Shown here one piece after another: positions 50,218-60,960 of a stretch of DNA of 64,000 nt. This stretch comes from Actinomadura madurae (GTDB lineage Bacteria; Actinomycetota; Actinomycetes; Streptosporangiales; Streptosporangiaceae), in assembly GCF_900115095.1 (NCBI RefSeq), contig NZ_FOVH01000008.1, positions 62,001 to 126,000 of the forward strand, written 5' to 3'. The notes under the pieces were generated by a model that was given only the letters and a program-made list of their open reading frames with translations, searched no databases and was not told where the DNA came from. Position 1 is the stretch's first letter, and every line of letters starts with the position of its first letter. Position numbers and translations under genes: made by a program.

Positions 50218-51285
50218 CTAGGATTCGAAGCCGAGCGGCATGTACTGGTCGACGTTGTCCTTGGTGACCGTCTCCGACGCCAGCGTGACCGACTGGGGCA
50301 CCTGCAGCTCGACCAGGTCGGCCATGCCCTTGCCCTGCGCGATGAGCCGGCCCAGCTTGATCGCGGACGCGGCCATCGTCGGCGGGTAGGTGACGGTCGC
50401 CTCCAGCACCCCGCCGCCCGCCTTGATCTCGCGCATCGCGTTGGCCGACCCGGCGCCGCCGACCATGAAGAACTCCTTGCGGCCGGACTGCTTGATCGCG
50501 GCGAGCACGCCGACGCCCTGGTCGTCGTCGTGGTTCCACATCGCGTCGATCTTCTTGTGCGCCTGCAGCAGGTTGGAGGCGACCTGGTTGCCGGACTCGA
50601 CGGTGAACTTCGCGTCCTGCTTCGCGGTGACGGTGAAGCCGTAGGACTTCAGCGCGTCCGCGAAGCCCTTGCTGCGGTCCTGCGTCAGCGGCAGCGTCGC
50701 GATGCCCTGGATCTCCACGATCACCGGGTTCGAGACGCCCTTGTCCTTCAGCTTCTTGCCGATGTAGTGGCCGGCGGAGACGCCCATGCCGTAGTTGTCG
50801 CCGCCGATCCACGACCGGTACGACAGCTTGTCGGGGAAGACGCGGTCGAGGTTGACGACCGGGATGCCGGCGTCCATCGCCTTGCGGGCGACCTGGTTCA
50901 GCTGCTCGCCGTCGTTCGGCAGGATGACCAGCACGTTGACCTTCGCCCGGATCAGCGACTCGACCGCGGAGATCTGCTGGTTGATGTCGTTGGTCGGCTC
51001 GACCGGCTTGAACGTCACGTCCTTGTACTTCTTCGCCTGGCCCTCGGCGTTCTTGGCGATCGCCGCGATCCAGCCGTGGTCCGCGGCGGGCGCGGAGAAC
51101 CCGATGGTGACCTGCTTGCCCTGCTTGTCGTTGTCACCGCCGAGCGACCCGGCCTGGGTGGCGGGGCTCGGGTCGTCCTCGCTGTTGCTCGTGCAGGCCG
51201 CGGCGAGGCTGCCGGCCGCGACGACCGCGCCGCCGAACAGGACGCCTCTGCGGGTGGGACGGGGGCCCTGCTGATGATCACGCAT
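50218..51285 (-). CDS. Sugar ABC transporter substrate-binding lipoprotein
   Basis: This 355-residue protein has a twin-arginine-containing signal (PTRRGVLFGG) and lipobox SLAAAC with Cys31, followed by a periplasmic-binding fold of the ribose/galactose class (TIGFSAPAADHGWIAAIAKN near 59, INQQISAVESLIRAKVNVLV near 100-119, IPVVNLDRVF near 138, WNHDDDQGVGVLAAI near 250). It delivers sugar to the permease/ATPase encoded just upstream. Ligand not identifiable from sequence. Confidence 0.92.
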   Translation of the reverse strand: MRDHQQGPRPTRRGVLFGGAVVAAGSLAAACTSNSEDDPSPATQAGSLGGDNDKQGKQVTIGFSAPAADHGWIAAIAKNAEGQAKKYKDVTFKPVEPTNDINQQISAVESLIRAKVNVLVILPNDGEQLNQVARKAMDAGIPVVNLDRVFPDKLSYRSWIGGDNYGMGVSAGHYIGKKLKDKGVSNPVIVEIQGIATLPLTQDRSKGFADALKSYGFTVTAKQDAKFTVESGNQVASNLLQAHKKIDAMWNHDDDQGVGVLAAIKQSGRKEFFMVGGAGSANAMREIKAGGGVLEATVTYPPTMAASAIKLGRLIAQGKGMADLVELQVPQSVTLASETVTKDNVDQYMPLGFES

Positions 51286-51368
51286 GACGTGCTCCTGATT
51301 GGTGGGATGGGGCGTCCCGCGCCGCGCGGTCCCCGACACGCGCGGCACCGGACGTGGGGTGGGCGGGG

Positions 51369-52411
51369 TCAGGTGGGCGAGCGGAGCCCGCGGCGCTGCA
51401 GCAGCACGGCGATCACGATGATCACGCCCTTGGCGATCAGCTGGTCGCTGGTCTGCAGGCCGTTCAGGATGAACAGGTTGGTGATGACGGTGAACACCAG
51501 CACGCCGAGGATCGACCCGACGACGGTGCCGCGCCCGCCGGTGAGCAGCGTCCCGCCGATGATCACGGCGGCGATCGCGTCCAGCTCGTACAGGTCGCCG
51601 TGGGTGCTGGAGCCGGTGGTGGTCCGCGCCATGATGATGATCGCGGCGATGCCGCAGCAGAACCCGGACAGCGCGTACAGCAGCAGGGTGTGCCGGCGGA
51701 CGTTGATGCCGGCGAGCCGCGCCGCCTCCGGGTTGCCGCCGACGGCGAACGTCCGGCGGCCGAACGTGGTGCGGTTGAGCAGCAGCCACCCGGCGATCGC
51801 GACCGCCGCGAAGATGTACACGACCAGCGGCAGCCCGAGCAGCCTGGTGGTGGACAGCGCCTCGATGGCGTCGTTCTCCGGCCGGACGAGCTGGGTCTTG
51901 CGGTCCGACATCCGCTGCGCCAGCCCGCGCGCCGCGACGAGCATCGCGAGGGTGGCGATGAACGGCACCAGCCGCCCGTAAGAGATCAGCAGCCCGGTCA
52001 CGACACCCGAGCCCGTCCCGACGAGGATCGCGCACAGCGCCATCACCCCGGACCCGTAGGACTGCGTCGCGACGGTGGTCGCCCACACCGACGCCAGCGC
52101 CATCACCGACCCGACGGACAGGTCGATCCCGCCGCCGATGATGACGAACGTCTGGCCGACGGTGATCACGCCGATGGTGGCGGCGAGGGCGAGGATGCCG
52201 ACCACGTTCCCGGACGTCGCGAAGTTGTCCGGCTCGGTCACCAGCCCGACGACCGCGAGCAGCACCAGCGCGGCGACCAGCCCGAGATGGTGGATCTCGC
52301 GGCCGGCGGCGCCGCCGTTGCGCCCGAACGGCCGCCACGGTCCACCGCCGCCCGGCCTCATCTTCGTCAGCGGGCCGAGCGCTCCGCCGCGCTCGTCCAG
52401 CCCCGTGTCGG

Positions 52412-52415
<4 letters not shown>
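51369..52415 (-). CDS. Sugar ABC transporter permease (RbsC-like)
   Basis: This 348-residue inner-membrane permease has about 8-10 helices. It carries the RbsC-class signature QTFVIIGGGIDLSVGSVMAL near 88-107, the EAA-like loop GGNPEAARLAGINVRRHTLL near 222, and ELDAIAAVIIGGTLLTGG near 277. The start overlaps the ATPase stop by 4 bp (ATGA). Confidence 0.92.
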
Positions 52416-53929
<1,514 letters not shown>

Positions 53930-53947
53930 CGGGCCTCCTCGGGGGGG

Positions 53948-55135
53948 TCAGGACGCGGAGAAGACGTGGTCGCTGATGAGGCGGGCGCCGCCGACCACGC
54001 CGGCCGCGCCGGCGAGCTCGGACAGCACGATCGGCAGGTTGCCGGTCGCGAGCGGCGCGGACCGGCGGTAGACGACGCTGCGGATCTCGGCGAGCAGCGC
54101 GTGGCCGAGGCCCGCGACGCCGCCCGCGATGATGACGAGGCCGGGGTTGAAGAAGCTGACCAGCCCGGCGAGCACCTGCCCGACGTGCCGGCCGCCCTCC
54201 CGGATGATCTGCACGGCGACCGGGTCGCCCGCGGCGGCCGCCTCGCCGACGTGCTCGGCCGTCAGCTCCCCGTGGGTCTCCAGCAGCGCGGCGAGCTGCG
54301 CGGACTCCCCCGACCGGGCCGCGGCCTCGGCGTCCCGGGCGAGCGCGGCGCCGCCGAAGTAGGCCTCCAGGCAGCCGGCGTTGCCGCAGGCGCAGATCGG
54401 CCCGTCGTCGTCGACGCGGATGTGCCCGATGTCCCCGGCGCTGCCGGACACGCCGCGGTAGATCGCGCCGTCCACCACGATGCCGCAGCCGATGCCGGTG
54501 CCGATCTTGACGAGCAGGAAGTCGTCCACCGCCCGGGCGAGCCCGGCGTGCAGCTCGCCGAGCGCCATCAGGTTCACGTCGTTGTCGACCAGCACCGGGC
54601 ACCCGAGCTCCTGCCCGATCGCGTCCCGCACCGGGAACCGGTCCCAGCCCGGCATGATCGGCGGGACGACCGGCATGCCGTCGCGGAAGCTGACCGGCCC
54701 GGGGACCCCGATGCCCGTCCCGTGCACCTGCGGGATGAGCCCCTCGTCCCGGAGCTTGCCGAGCAGGTCCAGCGCCCGGTCGAGGACCACGGTCGCGCCC
54801 TGCCGGACGTCGCACTGCTCGCTGACGTGCCCGAGCACCTCCAGCGCGCCGTCGGTCACCGCGACGTCGATCGAGGTGGCGCCGATGTCGAAGGCGACGA
54901 ACCGCAGGCTCGGCGCCAGCCGGACGATCCCGGACCGCCGCCCGCCGCGCGAGGCGGCCAGCCCCGCGCCCTCGACGAGCCCCAGCTCGACGAGCCGGTC
55001 CAGCTCGACGGCGAGCTTCGAGCGCGACAGCCGGACGACGTCGCCCAGCTCGGCGCGCGAGCGCGGGCCCTCGTCGCGCAGCAGCCGCAGCAGGCGTGCC
55101 TGATGCACGTTCTGCGGACGAGCCGACATGCGCAT
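53948..55135 (-). CDS. ROK-family transcriptional regulator
   Basis: This 395-residue protein has an N-terminal winged HTH (LLRLLRDEGPRSRAELGDVV, LSRSKLAVELDRLVELGLVE, about 15-58) and a ROK kinase-like domain. That domain carries VAFDIGATSIDVAVTDG near 80, the sugar-binding PVLVDNDVNLMALGELHAG near 187, the GTGIGCGIV motif near 215, and the zinc site CACGNAGCLEAYFG near 252. ATG 55135 follows GAGAGGA by 7 nt. It leads, and probably represses, the sugar transporter operon. Confidence 0.9.
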   Translation of the reverse strand: MRMSARPQNVHQARLLRLLRDEGPRSRAELGDVVRLSRSKLAVELDRLVELGLVEGAGLAASRGGRRSGIVRLAPSLRFVAFDIGATSIDVAVTDGALEVLGHVSEQCDVRQGATVVLDRALDLLGKLRDEGLIPQVHGTGIGVPGPVSFRDGMPVVPPIMPGWDRFPVRDAIGQELGCPVLVDNDVNLMALGELHAGLARAVDDFLLVKIGTGIGCGIVVDGAIYRGVSGSAGDIGHIRVDDDGPICACGNAGCLEAYFGGAALARDAEAAARSGESAQLAALLETHGELTAEHVGEAAAAGDPVAVQIIREGGRHVGQVLAGLVSFFNPGLVIIAGGVAGLGHALLAEIRSVVYRRSAPLATGNLPIVLSELAGAAGVVGGARLISDHVFSAS

Positions 55136-55281
55136 CACGCCGTCCTCTCGGGATCGCTCCCGGGGCCGTGTGACCCCGGTCTCATGGCCGAGACCGTAAC
55201 CCGCTTTCGCCGCTTTGAGAAGACCTTTTCCCTAGATCATCCAGACTTTCTCCACCCAGAGGACAAAGTAACGAACAAGCA

Positions 55282-55322
55282 ACGGCCCCGGCCACCGCGC
55301 GGAACGCGGCGGCCGGGGCCGT
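55282..55322 (-). terminator. Terminator of the second conservon
   Basis: A 12-bp stem ACGGCCCCGGCC / GGCCGGGGCCGT, with an inner CCGCG/CGCGG pair, lies just after the conservon GTPase stop. Confidence 0.75.
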
Positions 55323-55342
55323 GAGAGGTTGAGGGGTTCGGG

Positions 55343-55951
55343 TTAGTAGCTGACCGTCTGGCGGCCTGCGGCCATGGTGCGCATGATGTGTTCGACGAGG
55401 GTGATGAGGACGCGCTTGGCGTCCTCGCGGTCGCGGACGTCGCAGGAGATGACCGGGATGTCGGGGGACAGGTCGAGCGCGTCGCGCACCTGGTCGGCGG
55501 AGTGCCGGCCCGCACCGTCGAACCGGTTCACGCCGATGATGAACGGGACGCCGCGGCGTTCGAAGTAGTCGACCGAGGCGAAGCAGTCGGCGAGGCGCCG
55601 GGTGTCGACCAGGACGACCGCGCCGAGCGCGCCCTTGGCCAACTCGTCCCACATGAACCAGAAGCGGTCCTGGCCCGGGGTGCCGAACACGAACAGCACC
55701 AGGCCGTTGGGCAGGGTGATCCGCCCGAAGTCCATGGCCACGGTCGTGGTCGTCTTGGACGCGACGGCGGTCGTGTCGTCGACCCCGATGCTCTTCTCGG
55801 TCAGCGCCTCCTCGGTGCGCAGCGGCCGGATCTCGCTCACCGCACTGACCAGGGTGGTCTTGCCGACACCGAAACCGCCGGCCACGAGGATCTTTACCGT
55901 CAGCGCCGAGTCGCCCTGATGGGCGGCCGGCTCAGAGCGCACGGATTCCAT
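55343..55951 (-). CDS. cvnD: Conservon small GTPase, copy 2 (CvnD-like)
   Basis: This 202-residue Ras-like GTP-binding protein has P-loop VAGGFGVGKTTLVSAV near 23, the switch region TTTTVAMDFGRITLPNG near 67, the G3-like FGTPGQDRFWFMWDELAKG near 89, and the G4-like GVNRFDGAG near 145. CvnD proteins work with a kinase, roadblock and DUF742 protein in a membrane complex resembling eukaryotic G-protein signalling. It overlaps the DUF742 gene by 20 bp and is the last gene of the unit. Confidence 0.92.
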   Translation of the reverse strand: MESVRSEPAAHQGDSALTVKILVAGGFGVGKTTLVSAVSEIRPLRTEEALTEKSIGVDDTTAVASKTTTTVAMDFGRITLPNGLVLFVFGTPGQDRFWFMWDELAKGALGAVVLVDTRRLADCFASVDYFERRGVPFIIGVNRFDGAGRHSADQVRDALDLSPDIPVISCDVRDREDAKRVLITLVEHIMRTMAAGRQTVSY

Positions 55952-56327
55952 CGATCACTTCCTTGAGTACGCGCTCGCTGGGGAACTGCGCCACCGGCGC
56001 GGGTCGCCGGACCTGTATCAGCGAGTGGTCGAGCAGGTCACCGAGCAGGACACGGACGACCCCGAGGGGAAGTTCCAGATCCGACGCTATCTCGGCGACC
56101 GACAACGGGGTGCGGCAAAGCTCCAGGATCATGTCATGTTCTGGCTCCGGCGCCCATGGGTTCGCCGGAAGGGCATGGGCGTCGTCCGCGGGCTCCGGCG
56201 GGTCCGCGACGGCGATCAGCGCGACGAGGTCGAACTCGACCCCGTCGTAGTGCGTCCGGCCTCCGGTGAGGGCGTACGGGCGCACGACGGGGCCCGCCGC
56301 GTCGTCGTACCATCCCGCACCGCTCAT
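55932..56327 (-). CDS. cvnC: Conservon DUF742 protein, copy 2 (CvnC-like)
   Basis: This DUF742 protein of ~131 residues starts MSGAGWYDDAAGPVVRPYAL. A winged-helix-like region follows: LCRTPLSVAEIASDLELPLG, VVRVLLGDLLDHSLIQV. ATG 56327 lies 1 bp after the roadblock stop. A longer GTG start at 56339 would overlap it. It probably bridges the roadblock protein and the GTPase. Confidence 0.9.
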   Translation of the reverse strand: MSGAGWYDDAAGPVVRPYALTGGRTHYDGVEFDLVALIAVADPPEPADDAHALPANPWAPEPEHDMILELCRTPLSVAEIASDLELPLGVVRVLLGDLLDHSLIQVRRPAPVAQFPSERVLKEVIDGIRAL

Positions 56328-56328
56328 C

Positions 56329-56772
56329 TCACCGGCCACCGGTCTCGGAGCCGACGCGCGGGTTCGCCGACAGGTGCTGGCCGACCCGGGAGACCAGCAT
56401 CGCCATCTCGTAGGCGATGATGCCGAGGTCGGCGTCGGCGGCGGCGAGGACGGCGAGGCAGGCGCCCCGGCCGGCGGCGGTGACGAACAGGAACGAGGAC
56501 TCCATCTCCACGATCGTCTGCCGGACGGGGCCGCCGCCGAACGACTCGCCCGCCCCCCGCGCGAGGCTCTGGAAGCTGGCGGCCACGGCGGACAGGTGAT
56601 CGGACTCCTCGGCGGAGAGCCCGCTCGACGCGGCCATCCGCAGCCCGTCGCTCGACAGCACCACCGCGTTCTGGACCGGGGCGACGCGCTGCACGAGGCT
56701 GTCGAGCAGCCAGTTCAGCTCACCTCCGGCCGCGCCTGGGAGCTCGGCGCCGGAGTGCTGGGGCTGTGTCAT
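56329..56772 (-). CDS. cvnB: Conservon roadblock/LC7 protein, copy 2 (CvnB-like)
   Basis: This 147-residue roadblock/LC7 domain protein carries LNWLLDSLVQRVAPVQNAVV near 19, LSSDGLRMAASSGLS near 39, SFQSLARGAGESFGGGPVRQ near 66-85, and LGIIAYEMAMLVSRVGQHLS near 115-134. Such proteins regulate small GTPases such as MglA. ATGA overlap with the sensor kinase gene. Confidence 0.92.
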   Translation of the reverse strand: MTQPQHSGAELPGAAGGELNWLLDSLVQRVAPVQNAVVLSSDGLRMAASSGLSAEESDHLSAVAASFQSLARGAGESFGGGPVRQTIVEMESSFLFVTAAGRGACLAVLAAADADLGIIAYEMAMLVSRVGQHLSANPRVGSETGGR

Positions 56773-59354
56773 GGGGTGTCGTCCTCCTGGTGAGGTGGGG
56801 TGTCGGCGGGGTCCGTGCCGGCCGCGTCCTGCCTGCCGCGCTGCCAGCCGCGCTGCATGGCGGACATCATCGATCGCATCGTCTCGGGCGAGCGGCCCGC
56901 GAGGTCCTCCGGTGCCTCGCCCGTGGGAACGGTCCCTTCCGGTGCGCCGCCGCCCTCCGGGGGCGGCGCGTCCGTCGGGACGGGCGCGGCGAGCGGCACC
57001 GCCGGCTCGGGAGCGGGCGGCGGGGCGGCCGGTTCGTCCGGCGGGGCCTGGCCCCGCTCGGCGAGATGGGCGTCGACCCGCTGCTTGAGCTGGGGTGCCA
57101 GGTGGGTCTGCCGCCTGCGCTTCGGCAGGTCGCCGTCCTTCAGCGGCGGCGCGGGCTCGGGCGGCGCCTCTGCCCGCGCGGGTTCCGGCGCCGGGGGCGG
57201 GGGCTCCGCGGCGGGCGGTGCCGCCTCCGGGGGCAGGGGCTCGGCCTCGGCGACGAGCCGGACCACGCCGCCGGACTCGGCCGGGCCCGCCTCGACCGCC
57301 GCCCGGCCCGGCGCGGACAGCGCCGCGTTCTGGTCGGACAGCACCTCCATCGGCCCGGTGGAGCGGCGCACGGCGGATTCCGCCTCGGCGCTGTCCACGA
57401 TGAGCGACCCGGGGATCAGCGCGATCGCGGTCGTCCCCCCGTACGGGGACGGGCGGAGCGTGACGGTGATGTCGTGCCGCTGGGCCAGCCGCGCGACGAC
57501 GAACAGCCCGAGCTGGGCGCTGTCGGACGGGTCGAACTCGGGCGGGTTGGCGAGCCGCTCGTTGGCCGCGCGCAGCGCCTCCTCCGTCATCCCGAGGCCG
57601 CGGTCCTCCACCTCGATCGCGAACCCGCTGGCCACCGGGTGGCCGCTGACCCGCACCGGCGACTGCGGCGGCGAGAACGTGGTGGCGTTCTCCACCACCT
57701 CGGCGAGCAGGTGGATGACGTCGGCGACGGCGGAGCCGAGCAGCGCGATGCGCGGCAGCGGCTGCACCCGGACGCGCGGGTAGTCCTCGACCTCGGCGAC
57801 CGCGCCGCGGACCACGTCCACCAGCGGGACGGGACGGCGCCAGCCGCGCCCGGCGCTCTTGCCGGCGAGGATCACCAGGCCCTCGGCGTGCCGCCGCATG
57901 CGGGTCGCGAGGTGGTCGAGGCGGAACAGGTCCGACAGCTCCGAGGGGTCCTCGGTGCGGCGCTCCATGCTGTCGAGCAGGCTGAGCTGCCGGTGCAGCA
58001 GCGCCTGGTTGCGGCGCGCGAGGTTGACGAACACCTCGCTGATCCCGCGCCGCGCCGCGACCTCGCCCTCGGCGGCGACCAGCACCGCCTCGCGGGCGCG
58101 GTCGAACGAGTCGGCGATCTGCCGGATCTCGGTGATGTGGTACTCGACGTCGGGAACGGGCTCGGGTTCGGGGGGACCGCCGGCGCGGATCTGCTCGGCG
58201 AGCATCGGCAGCCGCTTCCTGGTGAAGTCCACGACGCCGGCCGCGAGCGTGCGGCACTCGCGCAGCAGCCGCCGCGACACCCGCGCCGCGATCAGGGCCG
58301 ACAGCAGGATGGCGAGCAGCCCGAGCCCGCCGGCGACGGCGAGCCGCCCGAACGTGTCGATGGCGACGCCCTGGGCACGGCCGACGACCTCGTCCAGGGT
58401 CCTGTTCTCGAACTTGTACAGGCGGCCGTTGGCGGTGTCGGCGACGAACCGCCACACGGCCGGCTCCAGGGTGCGGGGGCCGGAGCCGCGCGCGGCGCGT
58501 CCCGCTCCGGCGGCGCCGCCCTGCCCGGCGGGCGGGCGGGTCCGGCGCGCGGCGGCCCTGGCCGGCGGGTCGGCGCCGCCGATCACCTCGTCCTCCAGCC
58601 GGCGGAGTTGGATGAACTGCGGCGAGGCGACCAGCTTCTGGTAGCCGGCGCGGGCCTCCTCCGGCAGGTTCAGCGCGTTGTCGGCGTACAGCGTCCGCTG
58701 CGCCCCGACGAGCTGCGCGAACTCGCCGCGCTCGGCGGCGGTGATGCGGCCGGAGGCGAGCGCGCCGGTCAGCAGGGCGTCCTCGCGGTTCATGAACTCG
58801 CGGGCGCGGCCGACCGCGATGAGCGTGCGGGTGTCGGCGACGATCCGCCCGTCGCCGGGCGTCGCCGACAGGTAGACGGCGAAGGCCGCGTCGACGATGG
58901 CGTTGTAGCGCCGCAGCACGTGGGCGCGGTCGGCGACGCGCTCGTCCACGCTGCTGCGGATCCCCTCCAGGGCGCCGATCTGCTGCACGAGCGCGTCGAT
59001 CCGCCGGACGGTCTCGGGCAGGATCGAGTCGCGCAGCCCCTCGTCCCGGCCTCCCGCGCGCACCTCCTCGGCCGCCTTGTCGGTGGCCTGCCGCTGCGTC
59101 CGCATCACCCCGAGGTCGACGGTCTGCGCGCCGCCGAGCTCCGCCGTCGACAGCCGCCGCTCCTTCTGCACGGCGTCGATGAGCCGCTGCGCGGGCAGCA
59201 CCGTCTTCTCCTGGAACTTACGGCTCTGCAGGAGCACGTGCGCGTCCCCGTAGGTGATCCCGGTGAGGAACGCCCACAGCGACGCGAGCGCCAGCAGCGG
59301 CACGACGACCAGCAGGCTGATCCTCGCCCGGATGGAGGAGAAACGGGGTCTCAT
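56769..59354 (-). CDS. cvnA: Conservon sensor histidine kinase with nitrate-sensing-like domain, copy 2 (CvnA-like)
   Basis: This 861-residue kinase has an N-terminal membrane helix (LLVVVPLLALASLWAFL, about 15-31), a long NIT-type helical sensor domain (about 40-310), a second helix (GGLGLLAILLSALIAARVS, about 336-354), and a HAMP-like linker. The helical dimerisation region contains LFRLDHLATRMRRHAEGLVI near 469-488. The HATPase domain has the N-box HLLAEVVENATTFSPPQSPV near 545, IEVEDRGLGMTEEAL near 577, and a G2-like LGLFVVARLAQRH near 612. A Pro/Ala/Glu-rich tail of ~180 residues may bind the Cvn partners. The ATG at 59354 follows a GTG. Confidence 0.9.
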   Translation of the reverse strand: MRPRFSSIRARISLLVVVPLLALASLWAFLTGITYGDAHVLLQSRKFQEKTVLPAQRLIDAVQKERRLSTAELGGAQTVDLGVMRTQRQATDKAAEEVRAGGRDEGLRDSILPETVRRIDALVQQIGALEGIRSSVDERVADRAHVLRRYNAIVDAAFAVYLSATPGDGRIVADTRTLIAVGRAREFMNREDALLTGALASGRITAAERGEFAQLVGAQRTLYADNALNLPEEARAGYQKLVASPQFIQLRRLEDEVIGGADPPARAAARRTRPPAGQGGAAGAGRAARGSGPRTLEPAVWRFVADTANGRLYKFENRTLDEVVGRAQGVAIDTFGRLAVAGGLGLLAILLSALIAARVSRRLLRECRTLAAGVVDFTRKRLPMLAEQIRAGGPPEPEPVPDVEYHITEIRQIADSFDRAREAVLVAAEGEVAARRGISEVFVNLARRNQALLHRQLSLLDSMERRTEDPSELSDLFRLDHLATRMRRHAEGLVILAGKSAGRGWRRPVPLVDVVRGAVAEVEDYPRVRVQPLPRIALLGSAVADVIHLLAEVVENATTFSPPQSPVRVSGHPVASGFAIEVEDRGLGMTEEALRAANERLANPPEFDPSDSAQLGLFVVARLAQRHDITVTLRPSPYGGTTAIALIPGSLIVDSAEAESAVRRSTGPMEVLSDQNAALSAPGRAAVEAGPAESGGVVRLVAEAEPLPPEAAPPAAEPPPPAPEPARAEAPPEPAPPLKDGDLPKRRRQTHLAPQLKQRVDAHLAERGQAPPDEPAAPPPAPEPAVPLAAPVPTDAPPPEGGGAPEGTVPTGEAPEDLAGRSPETMRSMMSAMQRGWQRGRQDAAGTDPADTPPHQEDDTP

Positions 59355-59471
59355 CACGGCCGGCGGACCCTGCTCACCGGCGCGCGCGCCGGCGTCGCCT
59401 TCGGCATTGGGGGGCGGAACATGCGGGGGAAACCTCCCGATGCGTGGAGTACGGGGGTGTGCGGGAGCCTA

Positions 59472-60146
59472 CTACGTCGCGGGTTCACGATGATCGAGGA
59501 TCCGATCACCGTCCGCCACCTCCCCCGGATCGGATTCCTCGTCCGGCCAGGTCAGCACGTGCTCCATCAAAGCCACGAGCACTTCCTTCGACGATTCGCG
59601 GCGGCGGACGTCGCAGAGCACCACCGGAACGCCCGGGTCGAGGTCGAGCGCGATGGCGATGTCCTCGGCCCGGTGCGTGCGCCGCCCGCCGAAGCAGTTC
59701 ACCGCCACCACGAACGGCAGGCCCCGGCGCTCGAAGTAGTCGATCGCCGGGAAGGAGTGCTTCAGCCGGCGGGTGTCGGCCAGCACGACGGCGCCGATCG
59801 CGCCGGACGCCAGCTCGTCCCACATGAACCAGAACCGCTCCTGGCCCGGGGTGCCGAACAGGTAGAGCAGCAGCTGGTCCGACAGGGTGATGCGGCCGAA
59901 GTCCATGGCGACCGTCGTGGTGCCCTTCGCGCCGACGCCGGAGACGTCGTCCACCCCGACGCCGCGGTCGGTCAGCGGCTCCTCGGTGTGCAGCGGCCGG
60001 ATCTCGCTGATCGAGCCGACCATGGTGGTCTTGCCGACGCCGAACCCACCGGCGATGAGGATCTTCGTCGTGACGAGCGGGCGGGCCGCGGCGCCGAAGG
60101 GCGTCCGGCCGGCGTCCGCGGTTCCCTCAGAGGGCGCGGAGGCCAT
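59472..60146 (-). CDS. cvnD: Conservon small GTPase, copy 1, with altered G4 motif (CvnD-like)
   Basis: This 224-residue protein has P-loop IAGGFGVGKTTMVGSI near 31, switch KGTTTVAMDFGRITLSD near 74, and FGTPGQERFWFMWDELASG near 97. The G4 equivalent is VNCFGG (Asn150-Cys-Phe-Gly153), where copy 2 has VNRFDG. The guanine-specifying Asp is therefore Gly, confirmed in the DNA. The protein also has an extended C-terminus rich in Asp. Last gene of the first conservon, 117 bp upstream of the second kinase. Confidence 0.9.
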   Translation of the reverse strand: MASAPSEGTADAGRTPFGAAARPLVTTKILIAGGFGVGKTTMVGSISEIRPLHTEEPLTDRGVGVDDVSGVGAKGTTTVAMDFGRITLSDQLLLYLFGTPGQERFWFMWDELASGAIGAVVLADTRRLKHSFPAIDYFERRGLPFVVAVNCFGGRRTHRAEDIAIALDLDPGVPVVLCDVRRRESSKEVLVALMEHVLTWPDEESDPGEVADGDRILDHREPAT

Positions 60147-60510
60147 TGAGCACCTCCCTCAGCACGCCCTTCGGGGGGCGGCGGCCCGCGGTGGCCGGCT
60201 GCGCCTCGGCGACCACCGCGACGAGTCCCTCGTCCCGCAGGTCGCCGAGCAGCACCCGGACGACGCCGATCGGCAGCCCGAGATCGGCGGCCAGGTCGAC
60301 GACCGGCACGGGCCGCGCGCACCCGCGCAGCACCCGCGCGTGGTCGGGGCTGTAGCGCAGCCGGTCACCGGCGGGGACGCCGGTGGCCGACACCACCGCG
60401 ATGAGCTCGAAGCCGGCGCCCTCGGGACGGGTCCGGCCCCGGGTCATCGCGTACGGTCGCACGACCGGACCGGCCTCCCGGTCCAGCCACCGTTCTGCCG
60501 GCGGGGTCAT
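60127..60510 (-). CDS. cvnC: Conservon DUF742 protein, copy 1 (CvnC-like)
   Basis: This 127-residue DUF742 protein carries WLDREAGPVVRPYAMTRGRT (8-27) and the winged-helix segment PVPVVDLAADLGLPIGVVRV and LLGDLRDEGLVAVV. It ends KGVLREVLNGLRAL, like copy 2 (KEVIDGIRAL). It sits 3 bp after the roadblock stop and overlaps the GTPase start by 20 bp, exactly the overlap seen in copy 2. Confidence 0.9.
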   Translation of the reverse strand: MTPPAERWLDREAGPVVRPYAMTRGRTRPEGAGFELIAVVSATGVPAGDRLRYSPDHARVLRGCARPVPVVDLAADLGLPIGVVRVLLGDLRDEGLVAVVAEAQPATAGRRPPKGVLREVLNGLRAL

Positions 60511-60513
60511 CGG

Positions 60514-60960
60514 TCAAAAGCCCCGCGACCCGGGCCCTCCGAACCCCTGGCCGCCCGGCTCGCCGGCGAACCGCGGGCTCGCCTGCAGATGCTGGCCGAC
60601 CCGCTTGACCAGGACCGCCATCTCGTAGGCGACGAGGCCGGCGTCGGCCTCCGCCTCCGCCAGCACGGCGAGGCAGGTGCCGTCGCCCGCGGCGGTCACG
60701 AACAGCAGCAGCGCGTCCATCTCGATGATGGTCTGCCGGACGTTGCCGCCCGCGAAGTGCCGGCCCGCGCCGCGGGCGAGGCTCTGCACGCCGGACGCCA
60801 GCGCGGACAGGTGCTCGGCGTCCTCGCGCGCCAGCTCGTTGGACGCGGCCACGGCCAGCCCGTCACGTGACAGGATCACCGCCTGCCGCACCGTCGTGAC
60901 CCGCTCTGCGAAGTCGTTGAGCAGCCAGTTCAGCTCACCGGTCACGGTGTTGTGCATCAT
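60514..60960 (-). CDS. cvnB: Conservon roadblock/LC7 protein, copy 1 (CvnB-like)
   Basis: This 148-residue protein carries LNWLLNDFAERVTTVRQAVI near 10, LSRDGLAVAASNELARED near 30, SGVQSLARGAGRHFAGGNVR near 56-75, and AGLVAYEMAVLVKRVGQHLQ near 107-126. A short Gly/Phe-rich tail (GGQGFGGPGSRGF) is not present in copy 2. ATGA overlap with the kinase gene. Confidence 0.92.
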   Translation of the reverse strand: MMHNTVTGELNWLLNDFAERVTTVRQAVILSRDGLAVAASNELAREDAEHLSALASGVQSLARGAGRHFAGGNVRQTIIEMDALLLFVTAAGDGTCLAVLAEAEADAGLVAYEMAVLVKRVGQHLQASPRFAGEPGGQGFGGPGSRGF